Both the position numbers and the translations under genes were made by a program. Under the pieces are notes generated by a model. It saw only the letters and a list, made by a program, of their open reading frames with translations, did no database searches and had not been told where the DNA came from. Positions 17,601 through 24,356 of a stretch of 64,000 nucleotides of DNA are shown piece after piece. This DNA is from Rhizobium sp. CSW-27 (GTDB lineage Bacteria; Pseudomonadota; Alphaproteobacteria; Rhizobiales; Rhizobiaceae). Location of the stretch: NCBI RefSeq assembly GCF_018760785.1, contig NZ_JAHHZO010000003.1, positions 124,001 through 188,000 of the forward strand. Reading direction: 5' to 3'. Every line of letters starts with the position of its first letter. Within the stretch, counting starts at the first letter, position 1.

Positions 17601-18430
17601 TAGATGAACTCGACGGTTCCGGCGGAGGCGTAAGAGACCTGCTGGCCGAGCGATACAGCCGCCGCATGCAGTCGCTCGCGCACCGCATCGGACAGACCCG
17701 GCGCCGGCGTTTCCTCAATGACCTTCTGGTTCCGGCGCTGGAGTGAGCAGTCGCGCTCGCCAAGCGCGATGACCCGGCCCCTGCCATCACCAAAGATCTG
17801 CACTTCCACATGGCGTGCCTTGGAAACGAAACGCTCCAAGTAGACGCGGGCATCGCCAAAGCTCGATTTTGCCGTGCGTTGCACGCTGTCGAAGGCGGCG
17901 GCAAGCGCATCTGGTGTGTCGCAGAGTTGCATACCGATGCCGCCGCCGCCAGCGGTGGATTTCAGCATCACCGGATAGCCAATCTCTTCGGCTGCAGTGA
18001 TCGCCTCCTCGCGACTGTCGAGCAGGCCAGAACCGGGAAGCAGTGGCACGCCGCTCGCCTTCGCCAGTTCGCGCGCGGTATGCTTCAGACCGAAGGCGGA
18101 GATGTTGTCCGGGGTCGGGCCGATGAAGGTGATGCCTTCTGCCTTCAGCCGCTCGGCAAAACCAATGTTTTCCGAGAGAAAACCGTAGCCGGGATGAACG
18201 GCTTGCGCACCGGTCTGACGGCAGGCGGCAATCACCGCGTCCACGTGGAGATAGCTTTCCGAGGCCGGCGCCGGACCGAGGCGGACGGCCTCGTCCGCCA
18301 TCAGCACGGCCTTCGAAAACCGGTCGGCATCGGAATAGACCGCAACACTTGCGATCCCCATCTTTCGCAGCGTCTTGATGACGCGCACGGCGATTTCGCC
18401 GCGATTGGCGATCAGAACCTTCTTGAACAT
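14645..18430 (-). CDS. Biotin-dependent guanidine carboxylase (annotated family: urea carboxylase)
   Basis: Single-chain carboxylase of 1261 residues. Order: biotin carboxylase (about 1-450; KVLIANRGEIAVRVIKTL, then EVNTRLQVEHPVTE), KipA-like carboxyltransferase half (about 465-765; PPSGPMDERSFRHANRLVG), KipI-like half (about 850-1070; DDNLLVEYGPMQLDIGIRMR) and a biotinyl domain with Lys1225 in ESMKM. The guanidine-I riboswitch and DUF1989 partners mark it as a guanidine rather than urea carboxylase, making carboxyguanidine from guanidine, bicarbonate and ATP. The substrate-pocket motif reads GAIDFTGD with Asp696, where I recall Asn in fungal urea carboxylase. Residues about 770-828 are an in-frame RIME-like insertion in the linker. 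The start overlaps the upstream stop by ATGA. Confidence 0.93.
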   Translation of the reverse strand: MFKKVLIANRGEIAVRVIKTLRKMGIASVAVYSDADRFSKAVLMADEAVRLGPAPASESYLHVDAVIAACRQTGAQAVHPGYGFLSENIGFAERLKAEGITFIGPTPDNISAFGLKHTARELAKASGVPLLPGSGLLDSREEAITAAEEIGYPVMLKSTAGGGGIGMQLCDTPDALAAAFDSVQRTAKSSFGDARVYLERFVSKARHVEVQIFGDGRGRVIALGERDCSLQRRNQKVIEETPAPGLSDAVRERLHAAAVSLGQQVSYASAGTVEFIYDPQREEFYFLEVNTRLQVEHPVTEAVFAVDLVEWMIRQAAGEDVLTGKQNLVPKGAAIEARVYAEMPHAGFRPSAGLLTEVVFPEEVRVDGWVETGTEVTPFYDPMLAKVIVSGADRGTAIAALSAALEKTSLCGIETNLDYLKAIAASDLFQSGDVATTALKDFEFVPDVVEVIAPGAQSSLQELPGRLGLWHVGVPPSGPMDERSFRHANRLVGNHDHTAALELTVSGPVLKFFSDAVVALAGAEMPMKLDGVPVPNGEAISVAAGQTLAIGSITGAGQRAYLAVSGGFDAPVVMGSRATFGLGQFGGNATGTLRAGHVLRLARQNPTHVLPATEPAELSCEWAVGVLYGPHGAPDFFLADDIETLFSTEYEVHFNSARTGVRLIGPAPKWARTDGGEAGLHPSNLHDNAYAIGAIDFTGDMPIILGPDGPSLGGFVCPAVIARDEQWKMGQFKPGDKIRFHAVARNEDEALAVGLVPLAPSSERVARSVPHSVLPDISPSRGGIGREASSAFSEDKLSSVSNIKVGETVASPISPLEGEMSGRTEGGKAPSVTSMVAVVAKPPSFGSPILAANDTGPIPVVYRRQGDDNLLVEYGPMQLDIGIRMRVHLLMQAVQAAKLTGLIDLTPGIRSLQIHYDSSMLSRTTLLGLLGEIEKSLPPVSEVKVPSRTVWLPLSWNDPQAELAMRKYQELVRPNAPWCPSNIEFIRRINGLADEQAVKDTIFDASYLVMGLGDVYLGAPVATPLDPRHRLVTTKYNPARTWTPENAVGIGGAYMCIYGMEGPGGYQLFGRTIQVWNTWHQTSVFTKDKPWLLDFFDQIRFFPVSHEELMEARAAFPHGGYPIRIEDGTFSYADYEAEMARNAESIGAFKRGQQAAFEAERQRWKDQGLDSFQVDEGTGPGLGGDIPEGCFGVESAVPGNVWKLLVEHGQRVDAGETLAIIESMKMEITVTAHAPGRVRDVRAGPGRNVKAGDVLVVLEDV
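15949..16124. repeat. RIME-like palindromic mosaic element inside the carboxylase gene
   Basis: Two near-identical inverted arms of about 55 bp (15949-16003 and 16066-16124) flank a 60-bp centre. The arms share an uninterrupted core of roughly 37 bp containing CTCTGTCCTGCCGGACATCT and CCCCCTCAAGGGGG. The reading frame stays open through it; one arm is translated as ISPLEGEMSGRTEGG, a phrase familiar from Rhizobium intergenic mosaic elements that are mis-called as proteins. Such elements are normally intergenic. Confidence 0.8.
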
Positions 18431-19083
18431 CAGGCGGCCTCGCCATCCCAGACCATCACCCGGATGGGCGTCGGGTCGAAGCCGTTGCAGGGATTGTTGA
18501 TCTGCGGGCAGTTGGAGATGACCAGCAGCACATCCATTTCCGCCGTCAGTTCCACATAATCGCCGGGCGCGGAAATACCGTCGACAATCGTCATTTCGCC
18601 GGAAGGCTCGATCGGCACGTTCATGAAGAAGTTGATGTTCGGCACCACATCGCGCTTGCTCATGCCGTGCTTGGAGACCTCGATGACGAAATTGTCGCGG
18701 CAGGCATGCAGATACTTCGTGTAATGGCCGAAACGCACCGTATTGCTCTCGCAGGAGCAGGCGCCGGCAGAGGTATCGTGCCGGCCGCAGCTGTCGGCCG
18801 TCACCGTCAGCATGACCCGGCCTTCGTTGGAGATGACCTTGGTGCCGGTGGAGATGTAGGCCGCGCCCTGCTCGCGCATCGTATCCTGGCTGGAATAACG
18901 CTCGGAGAAATCATGGGCGTTGTAGAAGAGCGTATCGACGGCCTGCTGGCCATAGCTGTCCTCGATGCGCACCACCTGACCCTTTTTGATGACGGTCGAA
19001 AAAGGCGCTTCGGCAGCGATATAATGATCCTGCACCGTGTTGGAGAGCGTGCGGGCGGGGGAGGTCTGGATGAATCCGGTCAT
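18430..19083 (-). CDS. DUF1989 protein, carboxyguanidine deiminase subunit (urea carboxylase-associated, short form)
   Basis: Soluble 217-residue DUF1989 protein. ATG start MTGFIQTSPARTLS has GGGGAGG 6 bp upstream. Likely metal ligands lie in ADSCGRHD (Cys99, His102) and in SNCPQINNPCNGFDP near the C-terminus. Proteins of this pair were long called urea carboxylase-associated proteins and are now known, from published work on guanidine assimilation, to form the CgdAB deiminase that converts carboxyguanidine to allophanate and ammonia. It overlaps the carboxylase start by ATGA and follows the long-form partner by 14 bp. Which of the two corresponds to CgdA or CgdB I cannot say from memory. Confidence 0.88.
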   Translation of the reverse strand: MTGFIQTSPARTLSNTVQDHYIAAEAPFSTVIKKGQVVRIEDSYGQQAVDTLFYNAHDFSERYSSQDTMREQGAAYISTGTKVISNEGRVMLTVTADSCGRHDTSAGACSCESNTVRFGHYTKYLHACRDNFVIEVSKHGMSKRDVVPNINFFMNVPIEPSGEMTIVDGISAPGDYVELTAEMDVLLVISNCPQINNPCNGFDPTPIRVMVWDGEAA

Positions 19084-19097
19084 GATCGCCTCCCCTT

Positions 19098-19925
19098 TCA
19101 AAGCGTTGCGAATGCGTTGTTTTCGAAGCCGCGGACGGCTTCGGCAGTAGCCGTGCGGCAAAGGTCGTCTGCCGCCGGCTCCATGGCCGCGATGCGCGTG
19201 ATGGCGACAGGGTTCGGCGCATAGACCGGATTGGGGTCAAGCGGATGCGGGCAATTGGAAAAGCCAACAATCATGTCCATCTCGGCACGCAGGTCGACGT
19301 AGTCGCCGTCGCTGACGAGTTCCGACTTCCACTGAAATTTGCCCTCAGCATCGACGCGCACGGGCGCAAACAACGCAAGTGCTGCCGGAATGTCGCGTTT
19401 ATCGAGACCGGCCTTGGTGGCGACCAGAACGAAATTCTCGCGCGTATTGCGCAAGGCGGCACCGTTGGCGCCGGCATATTTTTTCGCATTGGAGGAGGCC
19501 GTCGAGCCGCCCATCAGCACGTCATGCGCGCCGCAGCTGTCCTTGATGATCGAGAACATGACCTTACCCATGTCGGAGAAAATCACGCGGCCTTTGCCGA
19601 GACCCGTCGTCCACTGCACCTTCACCGTATCCGGCAGGTTCATGCGTTCGCTCGAATCCGCCGCGCTCCAGGCGACAACCGACACCGTCGAAAAGCCCTC
19701 ATTAAGGGCAATCCGCAGCACCTCGTTGGCTTTCACACGCGTCCACCAGTACCAACCGCCGGGCAGTTTTTCCTGATGCAGGATGGCGTCGGCAGCAATG
19801 GTTGGCGCAGGCTTGGCGCTTTTGCCCGGCAGCGCCTTCGGCGCAAATTCCAGCCCCTTCTTCTGATGTTCCTCGTAGCGCGCACGGTTGGCGGCGATTT
19901 CTTCCGGTGAACGTCGAATATGCAT
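19098..19925 (-). CDS. DUF1989 protein, carboxyguanidine deiminase subunit (urea carboxylase-associated, long form)
   Basis: Soluble 275-residue partner of the short DUF1989 protein. An extra N-terminal segment (MHIRRSPEEIAANRARYEEH) precedes the shared domain, in which IIKDSCGAHDVLMGG carries Cys131 and His134 and GFSNCPHPLDPNP carries a third probable ligand. The sequence GGWYWWTRVKANEVLRI near residue 56 is typical of the long form. It is preceded by the importer ATPase gene (38 bp gap). With the short subunit it should deiminate carboxyguanidine to allophanate, linking the carboxylase to allophanate hydrolase. Confidence 0.88.
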   Translation of the reverse strand: MHIRRSPEEIAANRARYEEHQKKGLEFAPKALPGKSAKPAPTIAADAILHQEKLPGGWYWWTRVKANEVLRIALNEGFSTVSVVAWSAADSSERMNLPDTVKVQWTTGLGKGRVIFSDMGKVMFSIIKDSCGAHDVLMGGSTASSNAKKYAGANGAALRNTRENFVLVATKAGLDKRDIPAALALFAPVRVDAEGKFQWKSELVSDGDYVDLRAEMDMIVGFSNCPHPLDPNPVYAPNPVAITRIAAMEPAADDLCRTATAEAVRGFENNAFATL

Positions 19926-19963
19926 GGTGATCTCCAGTGGTTCCGTATGCCGGGCCGTCCCGG

Positions 19964-20752
19964 CTATTGACCCTTTGAAGAGACCGGGCCGTCCCGGTCG
20001 GGGCGAAAGATGGAGGGCACGCCCGCCTGCCGCGGCGGCCAGATGGCGATATCCCGGGTGATTGTCGCGCCGTAGCGCAGTTTCTCTTCGGGCCGGTCGC
20101 GCGGCCGCTCAAACGCGACGACGCGGGTGCCAAGCGTGAAGGCCTCGCGCATGTCATGGGTGACCATCACGACGGTCATCGGCGCCTCGTGCCAGAGCTT
20201 TTTCATCAGCACATGGATTTCGGCGCGGATGCCGGGGTCGAGAGCCCCGAAGGGTTCGTCGAGCAGCAACACCTTCGGACGCATGATCAGCGCCTGGGCC
20301 AGCGCCAGCCGCTGTTGCATGCCGCCCGACAACTGGGCCGGATATTTGTTTTCCGAGCCCATCAGTCCGACGGCGGCGATCATGGCGCGCGCCTCTTCTT
20401 CCATTGCGCGGCGAGCGGAGCCGAACAGGCGGGCGGCAAACCGCGAGGCCTGCAACTCCTTGCCGAACATCACATTGCCGAGCACCGTCAGATGCGGAAA
20501 GACGGAATACCGCTGGAAGACGACGCCGCGATCCGGCCCCGGCTCCTTCGGCAAAGGCTCACCATCCAGCAGGATCTCGCCCTTTGTTTGGATCTCCTGA
20601 CCAAGAAGCATGCGCAGAAAGGTGGATTTGCCACAGCCGGACGGGCCGACGAGAGCGACGAATGCGCGAGACTCGATTTCGATCGAGACGTTTTCCAGCA
20701 CGATCTGGTCGCCATATTCCTTCCAGAGGTTCTTGATCGACAGCGCGCTCAT
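19964..20752 (-). CDS. ABC transporter ATP-binding protein (SsuB/TauB/NrtD type), guanidine uptake
   Basis: Cytoplasmic ATPase of 262 residues. Walker A GPSGCGKSTFLRMLLG is near residues 36-51, Q-loop VVFQRYSVFPHLTVLGNVMF, signature LSGGMQQRLALAQALI near 138 and Walker B KVLLLDEPFGALDPG near 160. It overlaps the permease stop by ATGA. The SsuBC/NrtBCD subfamily imports sulfonates, nitrate or nitrogenous cations. Here the riboswitch-led operon makes guanidine the expected substrate. Confidence 0.93.
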   Translation of the reverse strand: MSALSIKNLWKEYGDQIVLENVSIEIESRAFVALVGPSGCGKSTFLRMLLGQEIQTKGEILLDGEPLPKEPGPDRGVVFQRYSVFPHLTVLGNVMFGKELQASRFAARLFGSARRAMEEEARAMIAAVGLMGSENKYPAQLSGGMQQRLALAQALIMRPKVLLLDEPFGALDPGIRAEIHVLMKKLWHEAPMTVVMVTHDMREAFTLGTRVVAFERPRDRPEEKLRYGATITRDIAIWPPRQAGVPSIFRPDRDGPVSSKGQ

Positions 20753-21567
20753 TTGCCCTTCTCCAGTTCAGACCAGGGGAAGACGGCGATGCGCAGGCGA
20801 TCGAGCAGGATGTCGGTTGCGACGGCCAGAAGCGTGATCCACAGCACGTAAGGAAAGATGACGTCCATCGACAGATAGCGACGCACGAGAAAGATGCGGT
20901 AGCCGAGCCCGCTGTCGGAGGAGATCGCTTCGGCGGCGATCAGGAACAGCCAGGCCGGTCCAAGCTGCAGGCGCAGCGTGGTGATGAGGCGCGGCAGAAT
21001 CTGCGGCAGCACCACACGGAGCGCGATCTGCCAGGAAGACGCCGACAGGGTTTCGGCCTTGACGATCATTTCACGCGGCAGTTCCAGCGCCTTCAGCGCC
21101 AGATCGCGGATCATGATCGGCGCGACACCGATGACGATCAGTGCGATCTTCGAGGCCTCGCCCAAACCCATGACGATGAAGAGGATCGGCAGGAGTGCGA
21201 GCGGCGGGACCATGGCAATCGCCGCCACGAAAGGCGACAGCAGCGCACGGGCAAACGGCAGGATGCCGATGACCAGCCCGAGCAGCAGGGCAATCGCTGT
21301 TGCGATACCGAGGCCGGCCGAGAGCCTCTGCAGACTGGCGATCGTATCCGACCACAGTAGATAATCGCCGGTGCGGACATCCGCCACGAAGGCCATGCGG
21401 CTGATGGCCTCGCCGAGCGCCGCGAACCCGGGCAGAAGCTTGTCGTTCGGGTTTTCAGCAAGCCGTTCGGCCGAGCCGATCATATAAGCGACGACCAGGA
21501 GAATGAACGGCAGCAGGGCCAGAGCCAGCCGCGAGCCGTTTCCCGGATGTGAGTTGATCCAGCGCAT
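20749..21567 (-). CDS. ABC transporter permease (SsuC/TauC type), guanidine uptake
   Basis: Inner-membrane permease of 272 residues. It has an N-terminal helix LALALLPFILLVVAYMIG, several further hydrophobic segments (AIALLLGLVIGILPFARALL; FVAAIAMVPPLALLPILFIV) and the family cytoplasmic loop around ALELPREMIVKAETLSASSW near residues 155-174. The C-terminal PYVLWITLLAVATDILLDRL is typical of SsuC/TauC. It is coupled to the ATPase gene and preceded by the binding protein gene after 60 bp. Confidence 0.92.
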   Translation of the reverse strand: MRWINSHPGNGSRLALALLPFILLVVAYMIGSAERLAENPNDKLLPGFAALGEAISRMAFVADVRTGDYLLWSDTIASLQRLSAGLGIATAIALLLGLVIGILPFARALLSPFVAAIAMVPPLALLPILFIVMGLGEASKIALIVIGVAPIMIRDLALKALELPREMIVKAETLSASSWQIALRVVLPQILPRLITTLRLQLGPAWLFLIAAEAISSDSGLGYRIFLVRRYLSMDVIFPYVLWITLLAVATDILLDRLRIAVFPWSELEKGK

Positions 21568-21627
21568 GGGCCTCTTCCTGATCCTGAGGGGTGAAGGGGG
21601 CGAGCAGTACCCGCCCCGGACAGGTGA

Positions 21628-22701
21628 TCAGAGAGCGCCGTCTGCGGCCGCCTTCATAAAGGTCGGCGAGAAACGCAGCTTGATGTTGCCCTTGTCACCC
21701 AGCACCGTGCCGTCCGGCATTTCGATGCCGATCACATCGGCGGAGGCTGCACCACTGCCGAGCAGACCCTTGGCGAAGAGGAAGTTGCGGACGCTGTCCA
21801 TGGTCTTCGAAAGGTTCGGCGAGGTGGTGAAGGCCAGCGCATCCGCCGGCTTGTCGAACAGCTTGGTCGCCGCCATCTGCGCCTCGAAACCGGCCAGATC
21901 CGTGCCGGAGGCCGCGCCCATGGCGGTCCGGGCCGCCTTGCCTTCGGGCGTGTCGGCGGTCATCACCTTCATCGTGTCGTACCAGATGCCGGCGAGCGCC
22001 TTGCCAAAATCGGGATTGTCCTTCAGCACGTCGGTATTGGCGACCATCAGGTCGATGATCTCGCCGGGGATCTTCGAGCTGTCGAAGACAGCCTTGGCCG
22101 ATTTGTCCTCCAGGATCGAGGAGACGAGTGGGTTCCAGGTCACGACGGCGGTCACGTCCGGCGTCTTGTAGGCGGCGACCATGTCTGCGTCGGAGGTATT
22201 GACCACCTTCACGTCACGTTCGGAAGAGCCGATGCTTTCGAGCGCGCGGGCAAGCAGGTAATGCGAGACGGAGAATTCCACGAGGTTGACGTTCTGGCCC
22301 TTAATGTCAGCGAGCTTGTCCTTGTCCTTCAGGATCACCGCGTCATTGCCGTTGGAGAAATCACCGACGATGACGGCCGTGGTATCGACGCCACCGGCAG
22401 CGGGGATAGACAGGCCGTCCATGTTGGTCAGCGTCACCGCATCAAAGGCGCCGGCGGTGTACTGGTTCATCGATTCCACATAATCGTTGAACTGCGTCAC
22501 CTCGATCTTGAGGCCGTATTTGTCCGCCCACTTCTTCACGATGCCGGTATCGTTGGCATAACCCCACGGCATCCAGCCGACATAGATGGACCAGGCCACC
22601 TTGAACTCCTTCTTCGGCGCGGCCTCGGCGGGCGAAAGGCCGGCAAATGCCAGCGCGGCCGTGAGAGCGGTCATCGAAAGAAGTGTCTTGAAAGTCTGCA
22701 T
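21628..22701 (-). CDS. ABC transporter substrate-binding protein (NitT/TauT type), guanidine uptake
   Basis: Periplasmic receptor of 357 residues and first gene of the operon. The signal peptide is MQTFKTLLSMTALTAALAFA up to AEA, and the mature part opens APKKEFKVAWSIYVGWMPWG. Family landmarks are ATPDVT-like pocket segments (YKTPDVTAVVTWNPLVSSI) and EFSVSHYLLARALE. Guanidine-I riboswitches frequently precede this transporter type. Its Shine-Dalgarno AAGGGGAA, 8 bp before the ATG, lies in a hairpin that may form the riboswitch expression platform. Confidence 0.92.
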   Translation of the reverse strand: MQTFKTLLSMTALTAALAFAGLSPAEAAPKKEFKVAWSIYVGWMPWGYANDTGIVKKWADKYGLKIEVTQFNDYVESMNQYTAGAFDAVTLTNMDGLSIPAAGGVDTTAVIVGDFSNGNDAVILKDKDKLADIKGQNVNLVEFSVSHYLLARALESIGSSERDVKVVNTSDADMVAAYKTPDVTAVVTWNPLVSSILEDKSAKAVFDSSKIPGEIIDLMVANTDVLKDNPDFGKALAGIWYDTMKVMTADTPEGKAARTAMGAASGTDLAGFEAQMAATKLFDKPADALAFTTSPNLSKTMDSVRNFLFAKGLLGSGAASADVIGIEMPDGTVLGDKGNIKLRFSPTFMKAAADGAL

Positions 22702-22710
22702 GTCGAAATT

Positions 22711-22736
22711 CCCCTTCTGGCTTCTTCAGGAAGGGA
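22711..22736 (-). promoter_or_regulatory. Hairpin occluding the ribosome binding site of the binding-protein gene
   Basis: On the transcript CCCTTC pairs with GAAGGG (six base pairs plus one U-G), with a 12-base loop; the 3' arm is the Shine-Dalgarno of the first gene. This is a candidate expression platform for the upstream riboswitch acting on translation. The alternative fold was not computed. Confidence 0.45.
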
Positions 22737-22777
22737 TCGGCATGGACCATCGCGCCGCCAATCCCTTGGCTTACGAG

Positions 22778-22876
22778 GTCTCCCGGGCTTTTGTCCCGCC
22801 GTGCACCCGGCAGGATGTCTCCCCGCCGGTAGCCGCTCTCGGACCAGTCACGCGTGGTGCGCCGGAACCCTAGCTG
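22778..22876 (-). promoter_or_regulatory. Guanidine-I (ykkC) riboswitch
   Basis: The minus strand carries the conserved ykkC aptamer blocks in the right order: CTAGGGTTCCGG at the 5' end, ACTGGTCCGAGAG in the middle, and ACGGCGGGACAAAAGCCCGG followed by GAGA at the 3' end. In this class guanidinium binding turns expression on. It lies just downstream of a sigma-54 promoter and 77 bp before the first gene of the operon, whose products import and degrade guanidine. This identifies the operon's substrate more securely than any protein in it. Confidence 0.93.
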
Positions 22877-22895
22877 CTAACTCTGCCGATAACGA

Positions 22896-22911
22896 TGCAA
22901 GGCGCGTGCCA
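22896..22911 (-). promoter_or_regulatory. Sigma-54 promoter of the guanidine operon
   Basis: The minus strand reads TGGCACGCGCCTTGCA, a full match to the -24/-12 consensus TGGCACG-N4-TTGCW. Transcription would begin near 22886, about 10 bases before the riboswitch. An inverted repeat CATTG-N4-CAATG at 22960-22973 lies upstream and could bind an activator such as NtrC, although it is not a clear NtrC consensus. Confidence 0.8.
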
Positions 22912-23049
22912 GTCGCTCATTCTCAGGTTTTCAGGCCTAAGTCTTCGGCACACGCGCTTCATTGCACACAATGGCAGTCAAATTGACTAGATTTTAATCA
23001 AAGAAATCCAGACAGGCAGTGTTGCGCGCCCGGGTGATGCCTGGCCGCC

Positions 23050-23646
23050 TCATGCGCCATCGCCTGCCGGCCGGCACCGCAATCCGTCCATCAGCAGGCC
23101 GATCAGCCGGTGCGCCCGCTCGCGCCAGTCCGGCAGGTCGGGAATGGAATAGATGCTGGAAAGCGCGGTCAGCACATCGACGGTTTCGATGTCGCCGCGA
23201 ATGCTGCCGGCATCGATGGCCTTGGCGAGCAGGTCGCCGAAGGCGGCGCGCAGCAGCGCCGAGCCCTCGGTGAAGAGGCAGGCATTCGATGTCATCAGCA
23301 GCTTCAGGCTGCCGGCCATGCCCCGCTTGGTCGCCATATAGCTGACGAAACGGTGCATCCATTCCTCCAGCGCCAGATCCGGGGCGCGTTCCGCCGCAAG
23401 CTCGGCGGCGGCCTCCGCCAGACGTTCCAGTTCGCGGCGATAGACAACCTCGACCAGATGTTCGCGCGTCGGGAAATGCCGGTAGAGCGTGCCGATTCCG
23501 ACACCTGCGCGACGGGCGATGTCTTCGAGAGAGGCTTGCGCCCCGCGTTCGGAAAATGCCTCGGCAGCAACTTCGACCAGCTTGTCGCGATTGCGTCGCG
23601 CATCGGCGCGCTGCCGCGGCTTTTTCCCAGGCTCGGATGAGGCCAA
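23050..23646 (-). CDS. TetR/AcrR-family transcriptional regulator
   Basis: DNA-binding repressor-type protein of 198 residues. The helix-turn-helix lies in about residues 15-62: RNRDKLVEVAAEAFSERG, then ASLEDIARRAGVGIGTLYRH and FPTREHLVEVVY. The C-terminal ligand domain has MHRFVSYMATKRGMAGSLK. It diverges from the molybdenum aldehyde oxidoreductase genes, and a strong palindrome lies between them just after a promoter-like sequence, so it probably represses that operon and itself. Its gene ends 348 bp from the guanidine operon start, with no sign that it controls it. The ligand is unknown. Confidence 0.9.
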   Translation of the reverse strand: MASSEPGKKPRQRADARRNRDKLVEVAAEAFSERGAQASLEDIARRAGVGIGTLYRHFPTREHLVEVVYRRELERLAEAAAELAAERAPDLALEEWMHRFVSYMATKRGMAGSLKLLMTSNACLFTEGSALLRAAFGDLLAKAIDAGSIRGDIETVDVLTALSSIYSIPDLPDWRERAHRLIGLLMDGLRCRPAGDGA

Positions 23647-23670
23647 TCTTTCGCTCCAGACCGAAGGGGC

Positions 23671-23719
23671 TTGACGTGCGTGCCTCAGCCCCTAGATTAA
23701 ACGGAGGCGCCTCCGCTTA
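23671..23719 (+). promoter_or_regulatory. Promoter and TetR-type operator of the aldehyde oxidoreductase operon
   Basis: TTGACG (23671-23676) and TAGATT (23693-23698) are separated by 16 bp, a plausible sigma-70 promoter. Directly over its end lies the perfect 14-bp palindrome CGGAGGCGCCTCCG (23702-23715), extending with one mismatch to 22 bp (23698-23719). Binding there would block transcription. The palindrome lies 52 bp from the TetR start. Confidence 0.65.
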
Positions 23720-23876
23720 TCTGGAGTGCCTTTCACTCCTTAATTCACAGCAGGGCCGCATGTCATGTCAAATGGGAGGACAGGCCGTGTGTGATGATGA
23801 TCTAGGCGCTGGGCGCAGACCGACCAGCCCGCCATTCCGAAAATTCAGCATTCGTGACGAGAAGCAGGAGCTTATC

Positions 23877-24356
23877 ATGACACGGACCATCAGGCTTTCT
23901 CTCGACATCAACGAGCGACGATACGAGCTAGACGTAGAGCCGCGGGTGACGCTGCTCGATGCACTGCGCGACCATGCCGGACTGACCGGCACCAAGAAGG
24001 GGTGCGACCAGGGCCAGTGTGGGGCCTGCACCTGCCACATCGACGGTCAGCGGGTTTTGTCCTGCCTGACGCTGGCCGCCCAGGCGGAAGGCCGCAGGAT
24101 CACCACGATCGAGGGGATAGCCACCGCAAACGGCGATCTGCATCCGGTCCAGCTTGCCTTCATGGAGCATGACGCCTTCCAGTGCGGCTATTGCACGCCG
24201 GGCCAGATCATGTCGGCCGTCGCCTGCATCCGTGAGGGACGCACCGGCTCCGACGACGAGATCCGCGAATACATGTCCGGCAATCTCTGTCGCTGCGGCG
24301 CCTATAACAGCATCGTCGCCGCCGTGCGCGAAGCCGCGGAGATGGCCGATGCTTGA
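23877..24356 (+). CDS. Aldehyde oxidoreductase, 2Fe-2S subunit (PaoA-like)
   Basis: Small subunit of 159 residues carrying two [2Fe-2S] clusters. The ferredoxin-type cluster ligands are in KGCDQGQCGACTCHIDGQ plus a later Cys in VLSC. The helical-domain cluster is in FQCGYCTPGQ and NLCRCGAYNS. The start MTRTIRLSLDINERR has GCAGGAG upstream. There is no Tat leader, unlike Escherichia coli PaoA, so the complex is predicted to be cytoplasmic. Its stop overlaps the start of the FAD subunit by 8 bp. Electrons pass from the Mo site through these clusters to FAD. Confidence 0.94.
   Translation: MTRTIRLSLDINERRYELDVEPRVTLLDALRDHAGLTGTKKGCDQGQCGACTCHIDGQRVLSCLTLAAQAEGRRITTIEGIATANGDLHPVQLAFMEHDAFQCGYCTPGQIMSAVACIREGRTGSDDEIREYMSGNLCRCGAYNSIVAAVREAAEMADA

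Noticed and set aside
14645..18430. Urea amidolyase route for urea as the primary role
   Set aside because: The guanidine-I riboswitch, DUF1989 pair and Asp696 all favour guanidine; urea remains only a possible side substrate.
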